From the NCBI GenBank assembly GCA_964019335.1, contig OZ025649.1, forward strand, positions 558,001 through 622,000: 64,000 bases of DNA, given 5' to 3'. The notes under the pieces were generated by a model. That model was not told the origin of the DNA and made no database searches. It saw only the letters and a program-made list of their open reading frames with translations. Each line of letters opens with the position of its first letter. The first letter of the stretch is position 1. Positions 31,550 through 40,654 of this stretch are shown one piece after another. The stretch is from Diplonema japonicum (Eukaryota; Euglenozoa; Diplonemea; Diplonemida; Diplonemidae). The position numbers were made by a program, and so were the translations under genes.

Positions 31550-32563
31550 ATGGACTTAAATGTAACCACGGAAACGATGCTTGTGCTCAATGGGACGGAC
31601 GATCTCCCCTGCGGGTGCAGGGAGGTGCTCAGCGACCTCGTTCTACCACCGTATTTCGTGATGTTTCTCAGCGTGCTGTTTCTGACAGGCCTGTCCCTCG
31701 CCATCAACGCCCTGGAACTTAAATTCCGGTACAAGATGTCCTCCAGATCAATACGGACAATGGCGGGAACGGCAACACTGGCTGCATTGGCAGCACCTCC
31801 ATGGTGGTTCTTGGCACCACAAGTAGCGTACCACATAGGGCATCTAGGGTACATTCTGTATCAAGCAATGACGAAACACAACACCAGCGCTTGGGAAGAA
31901 TACGAGTTAGGCTATGCTGTGTGGGTCAACGGCGGTGCAAGTATTTTCTTAGTTTTCGGATTGGCAGGCTCACACTACACAAAACTTATGATTGAAGGTG
32001 AGAAGAAGCTTGCAGAAGAACTTGCTAACCCGCAAAGCGAGTTTGCCAGCCAAACCGACGCCGATAATTTCAGAAAACAATTCTTGCAAGTGACTAGTGT
32101 TATAGAAATGGAGGAGATTCAAGCCAAATCAGAAGATAAAAAAACTGTAATGGGAGACGAGGAAGGGTGGGAAAAAGGAGCGAGAACGAAACGGCTCGCC
32201 ACCCTTTGTGTCGCACTGTGCATGCTTCCTGCGATCTGCACACACATAGTACCCGGGCTATTGGGGTACATATGGGTCTTCGCACCGCTTGTCTGCCCGT
32301 TGCATTTTGTCGCGTTGCGGTTTCTCATACCTCGTTCGAGGTACCTCTCCCTTATAGGGAGAATTGTGGTATTGGACGCACTCCTTTCAATCTATGCCAT
32401 CGCATTGCAGGACTCTTTCAACTTTTCCCTTTCTTTCTACAACGGAGCAAATTATTTCGAGCTGGTTCGAGACACGATTTTCCACTATCACGATGCATCT
32501 TGCTTCTTCTGCACCATGCTGAATGACGTGGGCACGACGCTGAGTGCAGGGTCTTTGTTTTGA
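31550..32563 (+). CDS. Multi-pass membrane protein of unknown function
   Basis: A 337-residue protein with about six to seven hydrophobic segments: roughly 30-52, 68-90, 118-140, 217-258 (probably two) and 262-282, plus a weaker one near 95-105. The short N-terminus has N-glycosylation sites (NVT, NGT) and a CGC motif. A charged cytosolic-type loop (about 145-215, rich in Glu and Lys) lies in the middle. I do not recognise the family; no transporter, GPCR or channel signature is obvious. It is a single exon as read. Confidence 0.6.
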   Translation: MDLNVTTETMLVLNGTDDLPCGCREVLSDLVLPPYFVMFLSVLFLTGLSLAINALELKFRYKMSSRSIRTMAGTATLAALAAPPWWFLAPQVAYHIGHLGYILYQAMTKHNTSAWEEYELGYAVWVNGGASIFLVFGLAGSHYTKLMIEGEKKLAEELANPQSEFASQTDADNFRKQFLQVTSVIEMEEIQAKSEDKKTVMGDEEGWEKGARTKRLATLCVALCMLPAICTHIVPGLLGYIWVFAPLVCPLHFVALRFLIPRSRYLSLIGRIVVLDALLSIYAIALQDSFNFSLSFYNGANYFELVRDTIFHYHDASCFFCTMLNDVGTTLSAGSLF

Positions 32564-33463
32564 AGAAAAAGAAGTGGAGCTTTCCCCCCCATTTTTTTTT
32601 TTATAGAATTCTTTTTTTTTTTCCCGGCAACAGAAAATTGGTTTTTATGGTGTCGTGTGTTTCATTAAGTAGTTTTTTTTTTCCCCCCAAAAAAAAGGAG
32701 AATGCAATTCCCAACTTCGTCCGTATGTCAACATTCACCCCTTTTTTTTTCTTTTTTTTTTCCAGGCGTCCTGCCACATACCGCAGGTACCCTTAAATGT
32801 CTCTCTTTTTTTTTTTTTAGCGAGATTTTAATCGAGACCAACTGATGGCAGCGTAATGAGCTATTTTAATAGGTAAAATTCTGCTCGTGCGCACAAACAT
32901 ATGAAGCGCCAAACTAGTTTTTTTTTTTTGTTTTTTTTTTTTTTTTTTAAATGTCCCCTGGCTCTTGCGAGCAATCTTTAGAAATAAGAAGAGGGAACGA
33001 GCGAGAAAAAAAAAAAGATTTTTCAGTTCTTTTTTTCTTGCAACAAAAGAGACAGGACACAGAAAAATAGAATGATACTTTTTATGGATGGAATGATATT
33101 TTTTATGGATGCCCCCCCCCCCCCCCCAGTAAAAGAAAACAAAAAAGCGCTTCTTCTTCTTTTTTTTCTCTATCCCGATAAAGTAAATCTCTGTGTCCAT
33201 TTGAAAAAAAAAGAAAATACGTTACTTTAATAAAAAGGAGGAGAAAAAGGAAACAAAAAAGAAATTAAAAAAAAAAGAAAATAGGAAGAAGGAAATGCTG
33301 CGTTTATTTTCCAATCTATCTACCCTTTTTTTTTTCGTGCCAATTTTTTCCCCCCCTTACCCCCCCCCCCCCCCTCTCCCCTTTGGTTTTGTTACTGGTT
33401 TTTATACTTTCTTTTCCCTTTTTCTTTTTTGCCAAAGAAAAAGTACGCACACTCATATAAAAT
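32564..33463. other. Spacer with dispersed repeat R1 and homopolymers
   Basis: T-, A- and C-runs (poly-C at about 33113-33127 and 33361-33374) with repeat R1 copy 2 at 32763-32803. A 12 bp direct repeat AATGATATTTTT-like unit occurs near 33071-33108. No gene is recognised. Confidence 0.5.
32763..32803 (+). repeat. Dispersed repeat R1, copy 2
   Basis: 41 bp, 40 identical to 29560-29600, again directly after a T-run ending in CCAG. Confidence 0.85.
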
Positions 33464-34045
33464 ATGCTACCTTCCATGATCACTGACATGGAGCTGTTGT
33501 CGCTGAAGCAACAAGAGCTTGAGGCGTACACGGATCTCACAGCACAGAGAAAGGAGGAACGAAAGGAGGAATTGGAGAATCTCGTGGAAGCGGTTCTTCA
33601 GAAAAAAGAAGAAAGCGATGCTGTATTGAGCGATTTGAAAAAAAAGCTACAAGAAGAAGAGGAACGCCATGAACAGGTTGTCACCTTGATTAAAGAGGAA
33701 ATGGAAGCAGAGGCGGCCCGGTGTGTGTTGGAGGCAGGGCAGAAAGAGATCGAGATCATTTCTTGCCAGCGGGCCCACGCCTCCTCACGGTCACAAGAGT
33801 CCCGGCGCCTCGCAAAGCTGTCTTCTTCCGTGGAGCAGCTCAAGAAGAAATGCAACACTGCCGCAATCGCAGCCGATGACCTCCGAACGCTTCCTCAGCA
33901 CAACCCCAGCGGCCGCGTTGTCCCCTCCTCCCGCGGGGGAACCCCCAACAGCGGAGCCCCACAGCAAACCACCACAAAGAGAATCCAACAGCTTGGCATT
34001 CTTGACGAAATCGACCGACTCGTGGCCACAAACATGGTTGCCTGA
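33464..34045 (+). CDS. Coiled-coil protein
   Basis: A 193-residue protein. Residues about 10-145 are dense in Glu, Lys, Gln, Arg and Leu with heptad-like spacing (LEAYTDLTAQRKEERKEELE and following), indicating a long coiled coil. A Pro/Ser/Gly-rich linker follows (about 150-170), then a short amphipathic C-terminus (LGILDEIDRLVATN). No family is recognised; a structural or adaptor role is likely. Met5 or Met9 could also be the start. The hAT element lies 45 bp after the stop, so the 3' UTR was probably the insertion target. Confidence 0.6.
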   Translation: MLPSMITDMELLSLKQQELEAYTDLTAQRKEERKEELENLVEAVLQKKEESDAVLSDLKKKLQEEEERHEQVVTLIKEEMEAEAARCVLEAGQKEIEIISCQRAHASSRSQESRRLAKLSSSVEQLKKKCNTAAIAADDLRTLPQHNPSGRVVPSSRGGTPNSGAPQQTTTKRIQQLGILDEIDRLVATNMVA

Positions 34046-34081
34046 AGAATTTTTAAAAAAAAGAGTTAAAGTCCCCCCCCT

Positions 34082-34089
34082 CCTTGGGC
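34082..34089. repeat. Target-site duplication, left
   Basis: CCTTGGGC, identical to 35043-35050; an 8 bp duplication is typical of hAT insertion. Confidence 0.9.
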
Positions 34090-35042
34090 CTATGCTGGCA
34101 TGGAAACGCGTTTCCATGCACTTCTTGAAAAAAAGGGAAACGGAAACGGAAACGTTTCCCTATTTTGGGGCCGTTTCCTTGGGGCAGAAACGTTTCCTTA
34201 TTTTGGGGGTTTTAGAGACTTATTTTTTTGGGGGCAAATCACTCGGAAGACGAGACAAAGGGGGCCAGTGTTGGTGGCGCCCTGGGGAAATCTTCTGGGT
34301 TTCGATGAAGGATGCGATTGTGGCATCCATTTTTTGAACAGCGTCGTCAACCAGCCTTCCGCTCAGAGCTTTCCTGTCCGGTAGCTCGTACGTGTCCCCG
34401 AGCGGAAGGCGCTTCACCTTCTCAAACAGTGCCTTGAATGTTCTGTGAACAGAAAATATGAGAAGACACGAAACATGGGGTCCCAGTTTCGAGAAAGAAA
34501 TCCCGAACAGCCCTGTCCACGTCGTCTGGCGTGCTTGTAGCAGTTAAAAATGGCGTCCTTGGCCTGTTCTCCACTTTACGCTTCTTCGTTCCCTCTGCCT
34601 CAGCCTTCGCCTCCGCTGTCGCTTTCTCCAACAGCTTCTTGTGGGGCTCCACACTATCCCCTTTGGGGACACACGTCGCTACTCCTTGGCCTTTTGTTTG
34701 GAACATGTGGGCGCGGAGTCTGCTGGTTGACGCTACTGTGAAGACCATATCACAGAAGCGACATTTTACTGTCTTCTTCTTCCCATCCTCCGCCTGAACC
34801 TCCACCCCATCCCACAAAGCGCCTCCCAGGGGGTGCTTTCTCTGGACCATGTTTACTTTCGTTTTTGTAGAGACCGACGTGCGCTTTCCTTCTAAAACCC
34901 CAAAAGTAAGTATCTTCAAAAACCCCAAATAAATAAAGACCTTCTAAACAGTGTTTACCGAAATATACATAGCCGTTTCCATGAGAATTTTGAAAACATG
35001 GAAACGGAAACGGAAACGTTTTCACGTTTCCTGCCAGCATAG
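34090..35042 (-). mobile_element. Non-autonomous hAT transposon with intact ends
   Basis: A 953 bp element. The left end CTATGCTGGCA (34090-34100) and right end TGCCAGCATAG (35032-35042) are perfect 11 bp inverted repeats, flanked by exact 8 bp duplications CCTTGGGC at 34082-34089 and 35043-35050. Subterminal GGAAACG/CGTTTCC motifs cluster at both ends, as expected for transposase-binding sites. 8 bp target duplications and the internal BED-finger gene on the minus strand identify the hAT superfamily. The transposase is truncated, so mobility would need a full-length copy elsewhere. Perfect ends and duplications suggest a recent insertion. Confidence 0.92.
34220..34928 (-). pseudogene. hAT transposase fragment (BED zinc finger)
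   Basis: Minus-strand remnant. Frame one (34928 down to 34422) holds a BED finger: ALWDGVEV, then CRFC, then HMFQTKGQGVATC, the plant/animal hAT-type C-x2-C ... H-x-C arrangement, followed by a basic linker and FFLETGTPCF, which resembles the start of the conserved hAT core. Frame two (34417 down to 34220) continues with YELPDRKALSGRLVDDAV, also typical of that region. The two parts are separated by a frame change near 34440-34465, either a very short intron-like stretch ending in CACAG or a frameshift. The RNase H-like catalytic core and dimerisation domain are absent. Confidence 0.8.
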
Positions 35043-35050
35043 CCTTGGGC
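35043..35050. repeat. Target-site duplication, right
   Basis: CCTTGGGC, identical to 34082-34089. Confidence 0.9.
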
Positions 35051-35174
35051 AGGTGTTTCCATGCCTTCCTATTTTTTTTTTTAATGTAGTGTTTCCTTAA
35101 AAAGTAACTTTTGTCTCCAACGAATTTCTTTTAGAAAAAAAAGAGGAAAAGAAAGTGGGGAACGGATAGGATAA

Positions 35175-36266
35175 ATGCTCCGCAGAACAGTAGCCACGCG
35201 GGCGGGGCAGGTGGTGAAGAGCTGGGCAGACCCCACAGAAGACGATCTTCGAGCGGAGATTTACAAAATATTTTCGGAGAAGGAACCAGGGAACCCCATT
35301 GCGTGTAGCCTTGGGGTGTTGGGGGCCGGGATGCTAGGAGACCTAGAGTTGTACAACTGGGGGAAGAAGATACTAGCAGAAGATCTCGGGGTGCCCGGGT
35401 TGGGCCTACTAAATCACAACGAAGCGACGAATGATGAACTGTGGAAGGCGGTGAATGATGCCTGCGAGCAGTTCGACAACCATTTGGGGCCACGGGACGT
35501 GAGGCTGTGGATGCTTGGCAGGCTGGCTATGGGCGCGGGGTTCATGTGTGACGAGGCCACTGCATCAACAGCAGCTGGTGTTTTATACAAGAAGCTAAAG
35601 TACGCTACCTCGATGGCGTTCCCTGAAGTGTGGGCTGCAGGGTACCATCTACAACATCGGGGCCGCACCACAGCGGGTTCAGACAAGCAGTTCCAAAGCT
35701 CCCCCGGAGGGGTGCACAAGGCAAAAGACGCATTTGGTGTTGAGCTCAAGCGGCTCCACACAATGGTCCGAGCGCTCCCCATAACAGCAGACCCAGGCAG
35801 TGTGATGTGGTCTCGTGTCATGCTAGTCCACGGGGCGTGTGCGTCGACAGCCCGTGAACATTGGGGGCGCTTGCAGTGGTGTCTTGACCTCACGCACCTC
35901 CCTGTGTCTGACTACAAGGCGTGGGCGTATGCTATGCTGTCCCACGCTGCAGCGTCTTCTGGCCACGCTACTGATTCGTCTGAACTGGCACAGAAGGCCA
36001 TGCACATCCTCCGTACCGTCCCTGCTTCGCAGCTCGCCCCCCACGAGGCCATGCTCACCACATTGCAGCTCCGCACCGCTTTCATCGATCTCCACCGTTC
36101 CGAGCCAAAGCTCTCTAAAAAAACAGCAAAGAAATGCATCCCCAACCTCCCATTCGTTGTCAAAGGCAAGCCTCCTAAAATGCTCGGTGTGCCCCGATAC
36201 GGCACCTTCCGACTTAGGGACTACCAGCCCATCTTCATAGGGGACGGGGTTGTGAGCGGTATATGA
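35175..36266 (+). CDS. Unrecognised protein with possible mitochondrial presequence
   Basis: A 363-residue protein. The N-terminus MLRRTVATRAGQVVKSW is Arg-rich, lacks acidic residues and could form an amphipathic helix, as in mitochondrial targeting peptides. The body (about 25-330) is mostly predicted helical, with Ala/Leu-rich helices and repeated Trp, suggestive of TPR/PPR-like helical hairpins, but I find no clear consensus. TTCTTTTAG (AG at 35133-35134) lies 41 nt upstream of the ATG. The function is unknown; a mitochondrial RNA or ribosome factor is only a guess. Confidence 0.6.
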   Translation: MLRRTVATRAGQVVKSWADPTEDDLRAEIYKIFSEKEPGNPIACSLGVLGAGMLGDLELYNWGKKILAEDLGVPGLGLLNHNEATNDELWKAVNDACEQFDNHLGPRDVRLWMLGRLAMGAGFMCDEATASTAAGVLYKKLKYATSMAFPEVWAAGYHLQHRGRTTAGSDKQFQSSPGGVHKAKDAFGVELKRLHTMVRALPITADPGSVMWSRVMLVHGACASTAREHWGRLQWCLDLTHLPVSDYKAWAYAMLSHAAASSGHATDSSELAQKAMHILRTVPASQLAPHEAMLTTLQLRTAFIDLHRSEPKLSKKTAKKCIPNLPFVVKGKPPKMLGVPRYGTFRLRDYQPIFIGDGVVSGI

Positions 36267-36493
36267 GCGCCTTCAGCGAAGAGAAGGTTATTTTTCCTCG
36301 TCTTCTTTTTGTATTTCTGGTGGGTTGTTGCTAACACTTCTCCCCATCATATCGAAAGAACTTTTTTTTTATTCTCCGAAGCTTAAGTACAATCTGCCAT
36401 GTTGCACTAGCCTTCGTGTCTGTGCGTCTAAAGAAAAAGAAAATTACGAAGTGCGAGTGGGAAACGTGTAAAAAAAAAAAAAAGAAAAAAGAA

Positions 36494-37303
36494 ATGGTTA
36501 AACAGAGGCCTGTCAAGCCTGCAGCAAAGCTGTCACTTCCCAAAGTGAAGAAAGTGAACAAGAAACTACTGAGCGGCGAAGCCTCTCTAGAGCACACAAC
36601 AGTCTTCGTAGATGATGACGTGTGGTGCAGTGTGTATGAAAGCGGCATGGGGGTCCCGAAGGGACAAGTGAAGAAGCGAACCAACGAAGTAAGCTGCAGC
36701 GTGGAGTGGCAGGTGACTGTATGGACCATGCAACCGGACATGGAGGTTGTATCAGAGATGAAGGAAATCTGCTTGCTTGTTATCATCCTGCGCAATGAAG
36801 TGGTCAAGACGCTCGGCAAGAGTCTTGAAGCCTTTGTACAACGGGCAACTCGTGACAAGAGAGCATATGTGATTCTGGAGGGCGTGCCTTCACCGAAGAT
36901 CCTCACGCCTTGTACGTCTGCGAATATTGTTTCTGTGCGGTGCTCACCAAGCCAGGCAGCTACAGCAGACGTGCTGCGCACCTTAACTCAGTACGTAGCG
37001 AAAGCACCATACAAGGCTCATGCATATGACCCAAAGGTGTATTCAGAGGTGTCGCCAGGGCTGATCTATCACCGAATGTTGTCAACTATCTCTGGGCTTG
37101 GCCCGGCGGCCATCCGTGCTCTTACTGATGCGCATCCATCTCTCCACTCTCTCCTTGCCCTCTACGCCACCGACTCCATTTCCGAAGCCGATAAACGTCT
37201 CGTCTTCCAAGACATCCCACTCGATGACACCCGCAAGCTGGGTCCTGCCCTCTCCACCGCCATCTACTACGCCTTCACAGTTGGGTCACTATCCCCTGCA
37301 TGA
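36494..37303 (+). CDS. EME1: EME1/MMS4-like subunit of Holliday-junction endonuclease
   Basis: A 269-residue protein starting MVKQRPVKPAAK after an A-rich leader. The middle part is an XPF-type nuclease-like fold (SLEAFVQRATRDKRAYVILEG). The C-terminal helix-hairpin-helix region aligns with EME1: LIYHRMLSTISGLGPAAIRA, then a HPSLHSLLALY segment, then DTRKLGPALSTAIYYAF, matching human IGPELSRRIY. EME1 is the non-catalytic partner of MUS81 that cuts branched recombination and replication intermediates; no ERKxxxD nuclease motif is seen, as expected. It is shorter than human EME1 (about 570), lacking the disordered N-terminus. MUS81 itself is not in the window. An XPF/FANCM-like relative is the alternative. 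Confidence 0.7.
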   Translation: MVKQRPVKPAAKLSLPKVKKVNKKLLSGEASLEHTTVFVDDDVWCSVYESGMGVPKGQVKKRTNEVSCSVEWQVTVWTMQPDMEVVSEMKEICLLVIILRNEVVKTLGKSLEAFVQRATRDKRAYVILEGVPSPKILTPCTSANIVSVRCSPSQAATADVLRTLTQYVAKAPYKAHAYDPKVYSEVSPGLIYHRMLSTISGLGPAAIRALTDAHPSLHSLLALYATDSISEADKRLVFQDIPLDDTRKLGPALSTAIYYAFTVGSLSPA

Positions 37304-37402
37304 CATCCAAAAGCATGCTTACAGTGCTGGTTCTCCTATGTGTTATTCATGCAATTCACTTTTTTTTCCTTTATTCAAACCAACAAAATAGCAACTTAAT
37401 GA

Positions 37403-39808
37403 ATGCCGATCTTTAAATACACATGGAGCTTGCTCTTGGGGCGTCTGGTTCTGCCCTTAACAGTGGTATGTGGGTCTAACAGGTGTGTTTTACCTTTCTG
37501 CTGTAGATCGCGGCAGCGTTTTCGCTTGCGGGGAATTTGAACCTTTCCAACGAAGCCGATGCTGCGATACAACAACGAGTTAGTGAAGAAAGCAGGCTAG
37601 CCACGAAGGCAGTGAATGAGTATGCGTGTTTGCGCGTCGTTCACCTTATCCAGGGCGCTTGTTTATGTCTTCGAGGATCTAAGGCAAGGTGTGAACGGTG
37701 CCAGCCAGCTGGTGCGTCAGTCGAAACAGTTTGAGCCCGAGCTGGAAGTGGCACCGTACATCTATCAACACTATTTCGTTTCCATCATCACAAGCAGCAA
37801 ACGAAGCTTCATGAGTGTCAGGCTGGTAAAAATACAAGTGGGTTCGAGCATGCCTTGGAAAGACGCTGACGGGTGCATTGGTGAGGAGGTCAGCCTAGAA
37901 GACGGCCTACTGAACTACTACGTGTACGTCCCTACACTAAATGGGAGCCAACAACTCCACGACCCGGAACAAGGTGTGTACACGATGGTGAAGTTTGACG
38001 GCGCCACTGGGGAGTGGGTCGCAGGCGGGGAACACAAAACATGCGACGCTGCTGACATCACAAAAGAGTTGCCCGACTACTACCTAGGGCAGTGGACGTC
38101 AAGCATAACACATTCTGAAAAGTACACACAGGGCGATCATTCTGAGGTCAAGATGCATGCGGAGTACTACAAATCGTCCACTGCGACCACCACATCGGCC
38201 TTCCCAGCATACGACATGATCACAGGAGGGGGGATTGAGCACGAGCACTGGGCGGGGTGTCTCCATATGGTCGTCCAGCCTGACACGCTGCTGACCTTGC
38301 ACGATGGTGTCACTGGTGTAATCTTGGCTCACAGCCTATCCCATACGATACCGTACGTGGAGTGCGGCCAAGGTGGCGTGTCTGTGTGCGAGGCTCCTGC
38401 CAGCTTTTTAGGAGCGACTGTTGAACAAGCATTTGGGATCGTGTCCTCGTCTGGTTTGCGGGAAGTCTTCACGACAGCAACGCTGCCAAGCACCTCGCTG
38501 ACCACCGCGACTGGCAGCCTTCGTGTCGACCTCAAGGGCGGCGAGTACCACATCCGCTCCGACATCGTGTACGAGGGGTACAGGAAGCTGACTGTCATCT
38601 GGCTGCGTCCTGTGAGCGTGTCGAAGAAGAGTGTGAAGGACGCTGCCAATAGTGCTGTTGTGCTCTCCGTCATGATCTTTGTAGTAGGTTTATTGTTCGC
38701 TGCTGTGGATATCGTTCTCACAGGACGCCCGCTGTCCATCCTCACTACTGCTGTGCGCTACCTCGAGGACTATGACACCACAGCCTGCATGGACCACCTC
38801 AACCGCATCAACCGCTTCTGTCTTCTAGACATCGGGGGGCTCCATACCGCCCTTTGCGCTTCCGTCACTGACCTCGCTTATTACAAGTCTTACCTGCCCA
38901 AGTCGCTGTTCTTGGACGAGTTCGACAGCACTGACGAGACGCCGGACACGCCGAACAGCGTCGTCACCCTGTCGACAGCCTGCTATGTCGATAAGGTTGT
39001 GATGCGCGTTTCGATTCTGCCAAAAGGCTGTGTTGCTACTATACACGCACCGGTGATAGTGGACAGTGATGTGTCTACTGTTGTAGCGAGGTACAGTGAG
39101 TTCATCTCAGCTGTGGAGCCTTTGATCTCTAGCAGTAACGGTTGCCTGCACGCATTGAGTTACAGCGACCCGGATACGTTGTGCGCCTCGTGGGGCATTG
39201 TGATAAAGTGCAAGACGCCATGCCTTCGTGCATGCAGGGCCGTGGGGAACATGCAGTTCAACAGACTGGCCTGCGGCGTAGCAAATGCGAAGGCGCATGC
39301 TGGGAACCTGGGGAACAACAGCATACGAGGCTTTGTGTTGATGGGGCCTGCTTTGGAGGGGGCGTATAGTTGTATGGAGGTGAGCAAGGATCTTTGCAGG
39401 AATCTGCTGCGGTCTTACTGCGTGATAACGCTGCAGGTGCAGCACACGCTGAGCAACAAGTTCAAAACGTTCCCAGTGGCGTTGGTTGCATTGTCAAGCC
39501 ATCCCTCTGTCGTGTATGCATTGGGCGAGCGGCAGAACTTCGATGAGCGCAGCAAACAACAATGGATTATGCAGGTGGAGGCTGCCACATCAAGCCACGA
39601 GGAGCTTGTCACGTGCATCACAGGCATCATCACCGGCACCACCACTACCAGTGATATCGATGCACTAATTTCAAGTTATGACAACCCGATTTCGCAGCTG
39701 AGCGACTTGGAAACGCACGTCTACAGAAGACTGCAGCAAGTTAGGAAAACACCAAAAGATTTCGTTCAGGTATACCATGTGAGGAAGCTGTCGAGCTGGT
39801 CGGAGTAG
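37403..39808 (+). CDS. Membrane receptor with degenerate nucleotide-cyclase-like domain, 3 exons
   Basis: Proposed exons 37403-37465, 37507-37619, 37654-39808 (776 residues). Splicing introns of 41 nt (GTATGT...TGTAG) and 34 nt (GTATGC...CCAG) restores a signal-anchor MPIFKYTWSLLLGRLVLPLT, then a continuous helix (AIQQRVSEESRLATKAVNE). The extracellular part (about 30-385) resembles a protist Cache-type sensor. A second membrane helix (about 391-413, VVLSVMIFVVGLLFAAVDIVL) leads to a linker with YYKSYLPKSLF, a segment common in kinetoplastid and other protist receptors. The region at about 520-640 has the layout of a class III cyclase domain (GCVATIHAP ... NGCLHALSYSDPDTLCASWG) but lacks recognisable metal-binding aspartates. 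It is probably a sensor or pseudo-cyclase. Exon 1 and the intron phases are inferred. Confidence 0.65.
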
Positions 39809-39973
39809 GGACCTGACACCTGACACCACTTCTGTGGTTTTTTTTTTCTTTTTTTTCTTTTTTTCTTTTTCCGAGTTTTTTTTATATAAAGAAAAGAAAC
39901 AAAAAACAACACACACAAAAAAAAAAAAGAAGATTTTACAAAAAAAAAAAAAAAAAAAGAAAACAACAAAGAA

Positions 39974-40654
39974 ATGATGATGAACGAGACTTATGATGTT
40001 GAAGACCAGAAGCGTTCGCCCTTGATTTCAGGCGATGTGCGGGAGGTGACCGCGCACATCAAAGAGGTGTACCTGCACTTGACAGGTTTACTAATGATGG
40101 CGGTGATGGGGTGTTTGTTGCAGATGAAATCTGGTGTGATGAACATGGGCGCGCCATTCCTAGGGGCTCTGGCGTGCTTGGGGTACGTGTACTGTGGCAG
40201 CAACCAATCGCTTAGGGTGACAATGTTTCTAACCTTTGGGTTTCTGGACGGGTGGATGGTAGGGCCGTTGATTACTATTTTGCAAGCTCCCCCATCGACA
40301 GTTCTTACAGCACTGGTTCTCACGACAATTCTGTTCCTTTGCTTCACACTGTCGGCTATGTACGCAAAACGCCGTTCCTACCTGTACCTAGGAGCGATTC
40401 TTTCCAGCTGCATTATCGGCCTTCTCGTAGTGTCTGTTGTGAGCATTTTCCTGCAGTGGAAGTTCCTCTGGGCCATTCAAATCTATGGCGGACTTGTTGT
40501 GTTCTCTCTCTATGTCGCCTACGATACGCAGGTTATGATAGAAAGAGCCAACAATGGCTTGAGAGACCCCCTCTATGACGCCATTGATCTTTTCATCGAT
40601 TTCATGGCGATCTTCAAAAGGCTTCTCATCATCCTGAGCGACAGGAGTGATTAA
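39974..40654 (+). CDS. Bax inhibitor-1 family protein (TMBIM)
   Basis: A 226-residue protein with six to seven hydrophobic segments from about residue 38 to the end. Family landmarks are a pre-TM1 stretch VREVTAHIKEVYLHLTG, FGFLDGWMVGPLI, and the C-terminal signature YVAYDTQVMIE ... DAIDLFIDFMAIFKRLLIIL. TMBIM proteins are ER or Golgi Ca2+-leak proteins that modulate cell death. The terminal half-helix usually bearing the pH-sensing aspartates is present (DLFIDF). The start is the first of three consecutive Met-rich codons after an A-rich leader. The length is normal for the TMBIM6 group. Confidence 0.9.
   Translation: MMMNETYDVEDQKRSPLISGDVREVTAHIKEVYLHLTGLLMMAVMGCLLQMKSGVMNMGAPFLGALACLGYVYCGSNQSLRVTMFLTFGFLDGWMVGPLITILQAPPSTVLTALVLTTILFLCFTLSAMYAKRRSYLYLGAILSSCIIGLLVVSVVSIFLQWKFLWAIQIYGGLVVFSLYVAYDTQVMIERANNGLRDPLYDAIDLFIDFMAIFKRLLIILSDRSD

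Noticed and set aside
37537-37734. Small separate ORF before the receptor gene
   Set aside because: It has no ATG; part of it is exon 2 of the receptor once a 34 nt GTATG intron is removed.
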